Shown here one piece after another: positions 11,003 to 21,235 of a stretch of 64,000 nucleotides of DNA (position 1 is its first letter; each line of letters opens with the position of its first letter). This DNA is from Diospyros lotus (lineage: Eukaryota > Streptophyta > Magnoliopsida > Ericales > Ebenaceae), in contig NC_068350.1 in the NCBI RefSeq assembly GCF_014633365.1, positions 32,169,119 through 32,233,118 on the forward strand, read 5' to 3'. The notes beneath the pieces were generated by a model. It saw only the letters and a list, made by a program, of their open reading frames with translations. It did not search any database and was not told where the DNA came from. The position numbers and the translations under genes were made by a program.

Positions 11003-11776
11003 GAAGAATAGTGACCTTTAAAGAAGCTATTAAATATCCCCAAATAATATCAAATAATTTCAATAATAAACCCAACTGAAAATGGATTGAAAATACCAAA
11101 TATGGGCAAAAATCATATATGAAACTGGATGGAAAATCTGTTGGATCTAGATGGCGGGTCAAATCTGATGGGTTAGACTAGATCTGGGTGTTGAAGCTTC
11201 TTTAATGGCAGACAGTAAGGAAAGAAGACTCATCAACAGCAACAGGAAAAGACCAGTTATGGCGTGGCTTGAAGAGGTAAGGGTGTCGATCGATGGCGAA
11301 CTTTGGGGGAAAAGAAATCTACGATGAGACAAGCAACAGGTACGAGTACTAATGATAGTGTGGGCTAGAGGCGTTGGTTGCGAAAGTGGAGAAGAAGGCT
11401 AGACAATCGAAAGATGTGGCGAGAGAAATGATTTTCGACCGACGAAAAGGTTTGAAGAGGGTTGTCGATCGAGAAGGCAGAGACGATCGGAGGAAGAAGG
11501 AACTTGTGAATAGAGAGGATGTGCGGTGGCAATTTCAGATCTGGTGACAGAGGCAACAGCGGTGACGGCTGTGGGGGTGGATAGTAGTGGGTGTAGGTGA
11601 TGGCGCCCACCGGCGACAGTGGTGGTGGGCTTAGTCAATAGTGATAGCCAGTGGCAACCGTGGCGACAGCTGCTACTTGAAACAAAGAAAAAGAAGATGA
11701 TGGTGTGATGATGCAAATCAATTACTGAGATCTGCCAAATCATTGATGGTTTGATCCAACGGCTCTTATATCAATT
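11003..11776 (-). mobile_element. Copia leader, gag start and primer-binding site
   Basis: The minus-strand gag ATG is at 11043-11041 (MGIFNSFFKG). Upstream, 11044-11760 is an untranslated leader with no believable ORF. At 11775-11761 the minus strand reads ATTGATATAAGAGCC directly after an LTR end (GTAACA). This is a mutated match to the plant initiator-Met primer site TTGGTATCAGAGC and marks the 5' end of the internal region. Confidence 0.65.
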
Positions 11777-11985
11777 TGTTACGAAATTGGATCGATAACA
11801 AACCATAATTAAACCAATCAACCACATATGAACACAAAATTTAATGTCGAAAACCCAAATAAAAAAAATCATGGGCAGAAAGAACAAAATATCACTAACC
11901 AAATATTGGCAATACAAAAGTTATATTAACACACACACTTTGTGTCACTCTATGTCTAATTTCATGTGACCTGGGCACTTATTTA
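11777..11985 (-). mobile_element. Copia 5' LTR, 3' part (split by the LINE)
   Basis: Ends (minus strand) CGTAACA next to the primer-binding site. It continues after the LINE at 23556-23670, where the minus-strand TATAAATA lies (crossing the LINE target site). Total length without the LINE is about 324 bp, ordinary for a plant Copia LTR. Confidence 0.55.
11969..11985. repeat. Target-site duplication of the LINE, left copy
   Basis: ACCTGGGCACTTATTTA, 17 bp, identical to 23539-23555. Confidence 0.9.
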
Positions 11986-13417
11986 CAACAACAACAACAT
12001 ATCCAACATTTATCCTACTATGTGGGGTCGGCTACATGAATTCTAGACTTCCATGTATTTCTGTTTTTGGTCATATTTTCATTTAGATCCATATACTTCA
12101 TATCAAACTTTAATGTCTCTCCCAAAGTCTTCTTAGGTCTGCATTTACCTCTTTTTTTAACTAATTGTTCCATTTCATCAACTCTCCTCACAGGAGCGTC
12201 TCTTGGTCTCCTTCTCACATGACCAAACCATCTTAGTCTAGTCTCTCTCATTTTCTCCTTGATTGGTACTACTCCTACCTTATTACGAATAACTTCATTT
12301 CTAATTTTATCTTTTCTTGTATGGCCGCACATCCTTATCTCCACTACACTCGTCTTTTGCTCATGCTGGTATTTGACTGCCCAACATTCTGAGCCATATA
12401 GCAAGCCTGGTCTTATAGCTATCCTATAGAATTTTCCTTTCAGTTTTAATGGGATTTTACTATCAGATAACACCCCCGATGCATTTCTCCATTTTAGCCA
12501 ACCTGCCTTAATTCTATGTGCAACATCCTCGTGAATTTCTCCATCTTTTTGAATCACTGATCCCAAATATTGAAAATGATCTTTTCTTTGTAAGATCTGG
12601 TCTTCCAATTTTATTATAATATCATCCACTCTTGCATTCTTACTAAATTTACATTCCATATATTCTGTGTTCTTTCTACTTAATTTAAATCCCTTAGATT
12701 CTAAATTGTTTCTCCACAACTCAAGCTTAGTGTTCACTCCTTCTTTTGTTTCATCCACCAACACTATGTCGTCTGCAAATAGCACACACCATGGCACCTC
12801 TGTTTGAATATCTTTAGTGAGTTCATCCATTACTAGAGCAAATAAGTATGGACTTAGTGCAGAACCTTGATGCAGTCCTATTGTAGTTGTAAATGGTTCA
12901 GTATCCCCTCCGTATGTTCTGACCCTTGTCTCTGCACCGTGATACATGTCCTTAAGGGCTTGTATATAGGCTATTCTGACTCATTTCTTCTCTAAAACCC
13001 TCCATAATACTTTTCTAGGGATCCTATCATAGGCTTTTTCTAGATCTATAAACACCATATGAACGTCCTTCTGATGATCCCGATCCTTTCCATTAGGCGC
13101 CTCAGTAGGTATATAGTTTCCATTGTTGACCTACCAGGCATGAAACCAAATTGATTTTTTGAGACCTTTGTTTCTTTTATGAGCCTCTGCTCTATTACTC
13201 TCTCCCAGTGTTTCATGGTATGGCTCATTAACTTAATTCGTCTGTAATTTTTACAGTTTTGAACATCTCCTTTGTTCTTGTATATAGGAACCAAAGTACT
13301 CTTCCTCTACTCATCTGACATCTTTTTTGATTTAAGGATCGCATTAAATAATTGCATTAGCTAGGAGATGCCCACTTCTCCCATGCATTTCCATGCTTCT
13401 ATTGGTATTTTATCTGG
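11986..13417 (-). mobile_element. RTE-type LINE, 3' part with broken reverse transcriptase
   Basis: Minus strand. From the chromovirus insertion at 13417 the frame runs through the finger region (YKNKGDVQNCKNYRRIKLMS), the [12 protein letters not shown] block and, after a frameshift near 13050 and a stop near 12982, the catalytic part (QGSALSPYLFALVMDEL, FADDIVLVDE). The C-terminal domain follows (RETRLRWFGHVRRRP) to 12018. The C-terminal type and the TTG-repeat 3' tail (plus-strand CAACAACAACAAC at 11986-11998) fit plant RTE-clade LINEs. A further stop lies near 13310. The FADD catalytic residues are retained, but the element is dead through the frameshift, the stops and the insertion. Confidence 0.85.
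13413..13417. repeat. Target-site duplication of the chromovirus, left copy
   Basis: TCTGG, identical to 23014-23018, directly flanking the TG..CA ends. Confidence 0.9.
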
Positions 13418-15194
13418 TGTAATACCCGAAGTTTTACTAGGCATTGTTGTTAAAAAAAAAAAATAAACGTTTTCTTGGAAATCAGAGGATGCATGTGAAG
13501 TTCCGGGGTAATCGCCAAAGAACGAATGAAGGGTTTTCCCAAAAATCATGGAAACTGCCGCAAGGGGGCATCATCTTAAGGTATTTTGGAGAAGTTTAAG
13601 GAGTTATAGAGCTCAAGGGATATAAGTAAAAAGAAGTTTTGGGTTAAAGAGTTATTTGTAAGAAGTTAAAAATATCTTGTGACTAGTTAGTTAAAGGAAC
13701 CAAATAAGCTAACTTAGTTAGGAGACATAATCATGAGGAATCTTGAAAAACCTAATTAACATGTGGTGGCACATGTTTCAAAGGACACATGTCACAAGGG
13801 GGAGAAATGGCACGAATCATAAGGGACACGTAGCGCGATCCTACGAAAAGCAATGATTACAACCTGATCTAAGTAACACATGGAAAGTAACACATGGCAC
13901 TCTTGGATTGGCCATAAATTCCTATAAATACCAAGGCCTTGGAAGGGAAAATCTCACCATTAATCAAGAGGAAAAGAGGAGAAACTTTGCCCAAAAATAG
14001 AGTGGTAAAACACTTCGTCAGAAAAGTTGGACCACCACCGTAAAAGGAGTTAAACAATGTCAAAATAGCAAGGTAATTCTAATTTCTTTCTGTAGTTCGA
14101 TAGATAATTGAATAAGGGTCACGTGGGTTCAAACGAAAATCAAATCAGAGTCCGGACGAGGGAGAATGGGCCAAAAAACCACTAGGCATCAAAATGGGAG
14201 GGGCGGCGCGTGCAGTTCACGAGGCACCTGGCTGCTACAAGTGCAGCATGTGGGGATCCTTCCCCCAGTGCATGAGGGAACATGAGGGGCCCTCTTGGCC
14301 CCAAATTTTGTAGACATGGTCCTTAAATTTTTCCCTAGGACCCCATATAAAAATATTTTAGGTTTGAGTTTCGAAGTTATGTTATTTTTGCAGAAAAGCT
14401 TTCCCGAACCCTGTGAACAGTACCTTACCACTTCTGAACCAGCAAGGTGAGTGCTTCTTGCATCTTTATGATACATACCGAACATTTTGTTTTCACACGG
14501 GTAAGGGTGATTACTTGCATAAGTATGACTTTCCTTTAAACCAAGCATTTTCTCTTTCTTTGTCATGCATCACTTGGTGTGTGTGGCTAGCTGAAGTCAG
14601 GATCTCATGCTAGACTGGTGAAAAGTCATGGAGATGTGAGAGCATGATTGATCAGCGGGGGTGATTACAACACCTCGGCGTCACTACCACACAGGCAGTT
14701 TCACATCATTTTGCATATCTCATTTATATGCATGCTATCTCTTCTTGTTGCACCCACTTAGATATAACTATCTAACTTGGGTGTCTCATACCCCTAGAAC
14801 ATTCAACGTTCCAGGTGGGTTAGTCATGACAGGTGCCTCGGAATCAAGCCAAAGGAATGGAAAGGAAGTGGTTCTCAGATAGCTAACTTCCTTACATTTA
14901 AATTTTAAAGCGTTGTACTATGACTTTAGTATGAGTTTTACTTGTTGTAAAAGGGATCCTAAATGATCCCTAGATTTCCAAGTTGTATTATGGCTTTTTA
15001 GGTGGTTTTTGTGTTAAAAGCATATAGTGGAAGCCTTAAATACCTAGCTTATGGTTTTTATAAAGCTTTTAGGTTCGATCCTTTGCTTCCGTTGGCAAAG
15101 GCTTCCATAAACGCCCTTTGATTACCATGTGGTTGCTAGTGTCATCATGCATCTTTGTATGTGTACCTTGGAAAAAGAAAAGTGGGGCGTTACA
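13418..15194 (+). mobile_element. Chromovirus 5' LTR
   Basis: TGTAATACCC to GGGGCGTTACA, 1777 bp. The TATA box is at 13922-13929 (CCTATAAATACC). Near 14788 is CCCCTAGAACATTCAACGTTCCAGG, shared with the LTR at 565-2795. Against the 3' LTR it lacks a short stretch near 13980 (GAGGTGAGTTGA at about 21793 in the 3' copy). Confidence 0.95.
13922..13929 (+). promoter_or_regulatory. TATA box in the 5' LTR
   Basis: TATAAATA, the presumed element promoter; the 3' LTR copy is at 21737-21744. Confidence 0.65.
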
Positions 15195-15195
15195 A

Positions 15196-15210
15196 TTGGT
15201 ATCAAAGCTG
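15196..15210 (+). promoter_or_regulatory. Primer-binding site, initiator-Met tRNA
   Basis: TTGGTATCAAAGCTG begins two bases after the 5' LTR, matching the plant tRNA-iMet 3' end with one mismatch (A for G in CAGAGC). Confidence 0.9.
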
Positions 15211-15279
15211 GATTTACATAACTCGATTTAGTTTTCTTACATGATTGACTTTGAGGATGTTTTTGGCTAAATACAGGAA

Positions 15280-15702
15280 ATGGACCCCAACGTAGTTGAA
15301 CATCAAAACCAGCGCATTATCATGGGATGGTGGACCATGCAGTTAGGGGGAGTGTATATGATCCCTGGAGATGCCTTAGGAGATTTTCTTGATGCTGTGT
15401 CACCTACCATCCTGGAGCTTCCACCGGACGTAGTGGTGCCACATCTGGCAGGACTCCAAATAGCCTACTTAGTTTCCTTGCTCACTCCTGAGTGGAAGGA
15501 TGCAGGAAATCATCTGATCATTCATGAGGTTCACCCCGATTTCATAGCTTTCATGAACCGCTTACATGAGGTCGAGGCCCTCGTGGCTGAACAGGTCATG
15601 CCAGCAGCTGATCAGGTTATGCCCGCGCTTGTGGAGGTACCCGTGCAGGAGCCCGAGGAACGTGCCCTGACACCCCCATCTAGGTCCGAGGACGAGGAGT
15701 GA
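15280..15702 (+). CDS. Extra ORF upstream of gag, 140 codons, unknown function
   Basis: ATG at 15280, 85 nt after the LTR, open for 140 codons to a TGA. The protein starts MDPNVVEHQNQRIIMGWW. It has a hydrophobic, helix-prone middle (VVPHLAGLQIAYLVSLLTPEW), a short repeated segment (EQVMPAA, DQVMPAL) and an acidic tail ending EPEERALTPPSRSEDEE. It has no CCHC knuckle and is not in frame with gag, which starts 1 kb downstream. I recognise no domain. It is the only uninterrupted coding frame of this element, while gag and pol carry stops and frameshifts. It may be a lineage-specific accessory ORF or a leader peptide; chance survival of a noncoding ORF is the alternative. Confidence 0.5.
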   Translation: MDPNVVEHQNQRIIMGWWTMQLGGVYMIPGDALGDFLDAVSPTILELPPDVVVPHLAGLQIAYLVSLLTPEWKDAGNHLIIHEVHPDFIAFMNRLHEVEALVAEQVMPAADQVMPALVEVPVQEPEERALTPPSRSEDEE

Positions 15703-16735
15703 TGATAGTTGGAGGTGTAGGAAGACAATTTTGGTTCATGTAAATTTTGGATATGTATATAAGGGAAGTAGAATAGTGGCGGATATGGCTTATACATATG
15801 TATACATAGAATAGCGATAGTGGCGGATATGGCTTATATATGTATACTTAGAATAGCAAGGTAGGAAGGTCGTAAGGAGATGAACCGCTATGTATGTATA
15901 AATAAAAGGCGGTGATGTAATATACAAGACGTTGTAGTCGTACTAATCTTGATGGTTTGTGGTGACAGGCTATGTAAAACATAAAGAAGAAGGAACCCGA
16001 ATGAGTGACACCAAAACCCGATGAGTAAGTGGATTAAGGAAAGAAAGAGTAAGTTGGTCATTCGGTAGGTTAAACCACTTTATTTCCATAACTAAGAAGC
16101 ATATTGGATTTTGGGAGGTAATTTTAGTTTGACATATAAAGTTCTAATTATTGCTTCTTGGAACTTGATGGTTATTATTTCCTAGAAGTTGGTGGTTATT
16201 GTTCTTAGAAGTTGATGATTGTTACTTTTTTTAAAAAAAAAAAAGAAGAAGAAATGATGGTTATTGCTCTTGGAGATGTCATGACTATTATCACTTGGAG
16301 ATTTGTTGATTGCCACTCTTTAGGAATTTGGTGAACTAGGACCTACTGAATTATGTTGATAAGGATACCTTGAGTAATGGTTTGTGAAGTGAACAAGTGA
16401 TTACAGGTGAAGGATTAAAAACCTTGAGGATTTTGGACAAACTGACTTGGAAGGTTGTTGATGTTGTAGGAATTTTGGGGATGTATTGTAAACCTAAGGA
16501 CTCTGAGTGTGTAACAAGAACCCTAAGAGGTTGTTACAATATGGAGTTTGGGACTTAGGGATTTGTATGCTTGATAATGGCTTTATAAGACCCCTCATAT
16601 GGGTATGGATGGGTGGGTGATTGTCATATAGAAGGATAGGACGTGTGGTTGCATGCTTTATTTAACTGGGTGTACATTTTTGGGAGAATATGTTTATAAA
16701 TTGTTTTTTAAAAAATTTATTGTGAATGGTTTTAG
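15703..16735 (+). other. Noncoding spacer between the extra ORF and gag
   Basis: AT-rich with many stops in all plus frames. It contains a direct repeat ATAGTGGCGGATATGGCTTA at 15774 and 15818, each followed by ATATGTATAC-like sequence, and a poly-A stretch near 16233. It ends GGTTTTAG directly before the gag ATG, a possible splice acceptor. Confidence 0.6.
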
Positions 16736-17839
16736 ATGGTAAACACTCGCCGAACTAGGAACCCTAGGCACAGAAACAACATTCAAGAGGAAGAGATGCA
16801 TGACCACCACGAGGAAGGGACGTAGACGCCCCAAAGTAACCCACTGCCAGAAGGGAACCAAGTAGGAGGAACTCGTATGGATCAAATGGAACGGGTCTTG
16901 GGAAGTATGGTCACCCTTATGCGAGGAACACAACCAGTGGGTCAGGTTATCCCTCGAAATCCTAATGTTAGCGACAAGTTCCAGCGGTTGAACCCGCCTA
17001 TTTTTCGAGGAAAGGCAGGGACCAATCCCTGTGAAAGTGAGTTTTGGCTGGAGCAGATCGAAAAGATCTTTGACTTTATTGGCTGTGAGGAGGAGGACAA
17101 AGTTGGTTGTGCAACATTCATGCTTCGTGATGAAGCTGACCAGTGGTGGAAAACGATGCAGAGGACCCTACAAGGTCTTGAAGGACAAGGTACGCCAGTT
17201 ACTACGTGGGTGCAGTTTAAGGAACTTTTTAATACGAAATACTTTCCTTTGTGTAAGAAAATGGAGAAAGGTCGGGAGTTCATGAATCTAAAACAAACTG
17301 GGGACATGTCCATCACCTAATACGAGGACCACTTCACAAGGCTAATCAAGTATATGCCTATATACAACCTGGACGAGGAAGCCAAAGTGCAGAAGTTCCT
17401 TGGGGGACTAAAGTGGAAAATTCAACTAGCTTTAAGCTCCTTGGGGACACGCACCTATGCAGAACTGGTGCTGCAAGCCTTGACAGTAGAAAGCAACCTT
17501 CAGCGAATGGAAACTTTGGGTACGGAGTTTCGTGGGCCCAAGGACAGAAGGTTGGGAAGAAAGCATGACTTGGGGACTCGAGGGAGAAAGTTCAAGACCA
17601 AGGGTACGTGCCCAAAATGTCAGAAATATCATCCAAGGAAACCCTGTTGGACAGGAGCCCAGGGATGTTATTCTTGTAGAGGAACTGGCCACGTGGCTCG
17701 AGATTGCCCAAAGGGGATTGTGTGTTTCACTTGCCAAAAGCCTGGTCATATCTCTTACGACTGCCTTCAGAAGAAAAGTATTGTTCAATTCGGGGCAAAT
17801 AAAGCGTGGAGCCGCAGCGGGGATGCGTGTTCAGTTTGA
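16736..17839 (+). pseudogene. Chromovirus gag (capsid and two zinc knuckles), two in-frame stops
   Basis: ATG at 16736 (MVNTRRTRN) in the frame that carries all gag blocks. A TAG at 16823-16825 and a TAA at 17318-17320 interrupt it. The capsid-like retrotransposon gag domain covers about 16990-17500 (ESEFWLEQIEKIFDFIGC, LRDEADQWW, FKELFNTKYFP). Two CCHC knuckles follow near 17668-17760 (CYSCRGTGHVARDC and CFTCQKPGHISYDC). Gag assembles the virus-like particle and packages RNA; here it cannot be made in full. The frame ends at 17839, and protease continues in the -1 frame from an overlap, which more likely reflects a mutation than programmed frameshifting, since related elements usually have one gag-pol frame. 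Confidence 0.9.
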
Positions 17840-20800
17840 CAAGAGAAGACGCCAGTGCCAACCCGTCAATAATACAAGGTACAATGATCTTTCTTGATAC
17901 GCCGATGCAAGTATTGATAGACCCAGGGTCTACTCATTCATTTGCATCGTATGCATTGGCATATTGTCTAGAATTGGAATTGGGAGAACTAGGGTGTCCC
18001 ATGATAGTATCTACCCCTTTTGGAAGATAGGTAGAAACATATACAGGCTATGGGGATGGACGGATCATATTGGGGAATAATGAGTTTCTAGTCGAACTTA
18101 CGTCCCTAGATATTCAAGATTTTGACATAATATTGGGTATGAATTTCTTGACTATATATAATGCAAAAATTTATTGCCAAGCAAAGACAGTTGAGTTACA
18201 AGCAAATGATGGAACTTGGGAGAAGTTTCAAGGGCAAGATGGGAGTGGGAGAATCAAATGGATAACAACCCTTAAAGCTATTAGGATGTTAGGGAAAGGA
18301 GCATATGACTACCTAGCTTGTGTACAAGAGGATAACAAAAAAGTTGAGCTTGGGGAAGTGGCCATAGTAAGAGACTTCCCTGATGTGTTTCCTGAAGACT
18401 TACCTGGACTACCCCTTTATCGGGAAATTGAGCTTGCCATAGATGTCCTACCAGGGACAGACCCTATATTAATACCTCCTTATAGGATGGCCCCAGCAGA
18501 ATTAAGGGAATTGAGAAGTCAACTGTAGAATCTCTTAGACAAGGGTTTTATTCAACCTAGCATGTCACCTTGGGGAGCACCTATATTGTTTGTAAAGAAA
18601 AAAGACGGGAGTCTAAGGATGTGCATAGATTACCGCCAATTGAATAAGGTTACTATAAAAAACAAGTATCCGCTCCCTAGAATTGATTGAGTTGTTTGAC
18701 CAATTACAAGGTGCTAGGGTATTCTCGAAGATAGATTTGAGGTCGGGCTACTACCAGTTGCGGATCAAGAAGGAGGATGTATCAAAAACTGCCTTTAAAT
18801 CTCGTTATGGACACTATGAGTACTTGGTAATGCCGTTTGGGTTAACTAACGCACCAGCAGCCTTTATGGACTTGATGAATAGGATATTTAGGCCATACCT
18901 AGACCAGTTTGTGATTGTGTTTATTGATGATATTCTAATATATTCAGCTAGCAGGAGGAACATGAGCAACACCTTGAAACAATCCTAAAGACGTTATGGG
19001 AGCATCGACTATATGCCAAATTTTCTAAATGTGAGTTTTGGCTAACCCAAATAGCTTTTCTAGGCCATGTCATATCAGAGGAAGGAATAGCGGTGGATCC
19101 TTCAAAAGTTGAGACAATAAGGAATTGGGAGCAACCTAAGACCGTAACTGAGGTATGTAGTTTTTTGGTGCTGGCAGGTTATTATAGAAAATATGTTGAA
19201 GGATTTTCTCATATTGCTTTACCACTTACCTAGTTAACGAGAAAAGGAGTTAAGTTTGAATGGAATATGGCGTGCGAGCATAGTTTTAATGAATTCAAAA
19301 AGAGACTAACCTCTGCACCCATTTTAGCCATGCCATGTGGGACAGAAGGATTCATGGTTTATACTAATGCCTCAAAAACTGGCTTGGGGTGTGTACTCAT
19401 GCAGAATGAAAGGGTGGTGGCATATGGGTCTCGGTAACTGAAAAATCACGAGCAGCGTTATCCTACCCATGATTTGGAGTTGGCTGCGGTCGTGTTTGCT
19501 TTGAAACTTTGACGACACTATTTGCGGTATTTATTTTCACAGTGCGGTATTTATTTTCACAGAGGGATTTGAATATGAGGCAACAGTGGTGGATGGAATT
19601 CTTGAAGGATTACGATTGTACGATCCAGTACCACCCCAGGAAGGCAAATGTTGTGGTTGACGCGTTAAGTAGGAAAAAGCCTGTTCTGATAGCTAATTTG
19701 ATGGCCCGGGAGTGGGGATTGGTGGAGACTTTTAGCCAATTGTCAGTGGGCGCTATTCCTAAAAGAATGTCCATTTACGTCACTGGCCTGGTGATTCATT
19801 CCCATCTGGTGGAACAAATCCGACAAGCTACTCTAGAAGACTCAAGGGTGAAGTTGTGGGTGGATGACCGGGGAAGGGTCAAAAACCCTGACTTCAGTTT
19901 TTCTGATGGTATATTACGGTTCATGAACCGAATCTATATGCCTAGGGTCAAGGAATTGAGGCAAACCATTCTGGGAGAGGCGCACCGAGCCAAATACACT
20001 ATCCACCCTGGTGCTACCAAAATGTACAAGGACTTGAGAAATTTGTACTGGTGGCCGGGAATGAAGAAAGACATAGCTCGTCACGTGAGTCGATGTGACA
20101 CATGTCAAAGGATAAAGATCGAACATCAAAAGCCTGCTAGAAAGCTGCAACCCCTAGATATTCCTAAATGGAAGTGGGAGCATATCACTATGGATTTTGT
20201 TACGGGTTTGCCAAGAGGACCTACGGGAAATGATGCAATATGGGTAATAGTGGATAGGCTAACAAAGTCCGCTCATTTTATGCCCATGAAAGTAGGGCAA
20301 CCAGTCAGCAAGTTAGCGCAATTGTATATGAAAAAGATAATTAGACTGCATGGAACTCCAGTAAGTCTAGTATCCGATAGGGATCCGAGATTCACTTCTC
20401 GATTTTGGGAGAGTTTGCAAAAATGTTTGGGGACCCAATTGCGGCTGAGTACGGCATATCATCCCCAAATAGACGGACAGTCAGAACGGACAATTCAGAC
20501 CATGGAAGACATGTTGCGAGCCTGTGTGATTGAGTTTTCAAAAGGATGGGAGGAGCACATACCCTTAATTGAGTTTGCATATAATAATAGTTATCACGGT
20601 AGTATTGGTATGGCTCCATACGAAGCTCTCTATGGTAGGAGAAAGACAACTTTTAAGACCTGAAATGGTGCAACAAACTAACGAAAAGATTAAAGTGATT
20701 CAGGAAAAGATTAAGGTAACCCAAAGCCAACAGAGGTCATATGCCAATAATCGAAGGAGGGATTTGGAATTTCAAACTGGAGACAAGGTATACTTGAAGA

Positions 20801-21192
20801 TCTTGCACCAGGGGAAGAAACGAGGAAAGTTAAACCCACACTACGTTGGGTCATATGAGGTTTTGGAACGTATTGGGCCAGTAGCATATTGGTTAGCACT
20901 ACCCCCATCAATGTCTGGAGTACACGATGTGTTCCATGTTTCTCGTTTACGGAAGTGCGAACCTGATCCTTCCCAAAAGATTCCAGAAGAAATGATTGAG
21001 CTACAAGAGAATTTGACCTATCCCGAAGAACCCATTAAGATCTTGAACTGGAAGGAGAAAGTATTGAGAAACAAGGTGATACGACTAGTGTAAGTGTTGT
21101 GGAAACACCATAACATTGAGGAAGCCACTTGGGAGAGAGAAAAAGAAATGCAGCAAAAGTTCTCACACCTCTTTAACCATGTGGAGACCTAG
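17806..21192 (+). pseudogene. Chromovirus pol: protease, RT, RNase H, integrase, chromodomain (degraded)
   Basis: The aspartic protease motif DPGSTHSF (near 17920) carries G-S where an active site has D-S/T-G, so D-P-G-S-T is preserved only in outline. RT (18350-19080) has FIDDILIY with the catalytic DD, but frame changes near 18680 and 18950 and stops at 18028 and 18526. In RNase H (19250-19560) the catalytic block reads YTNAS, Asn for the first catalytic Asp. It is then cut by a deletion and a short tandem duplication at 19525-19561. Integrase (19650-20650) has the HHCC finger (..CDTCQRIK) and D, D, E residues ([20 protein letters not shown]). A deletion with frameshift near 20650 removes part of its C-terminus. 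The chromodomain (21020-21185; ILNWKEKVLRNKVIRLV, HNIEEATWE) has a TAA at 21091. Final stop 21190-21192. Confidence 0.9.
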
Positions 21193-21217
21193 AGGTGTAT
21201 TTTGAGGATGAAATCTT

Positions 21218-21235
21218 TTTTTAAGGGGGGGAGGA
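21218..21235 (+). promoter_or_regulatory. Polypurine tract of the chromovirus
   Basis: TTTTAAGGGGGGGAGGA directly before the 3' LTR; primes plus-strand synthesis. Confidence 0.85.

Noticed and set aside
17800..17850. Programmed -1 frameshift between gag and protease
   Set aside because: Related elements usually have one gag-pol frame and this copy has many other frame changes; no clear slippery heptamer with structure was seen.
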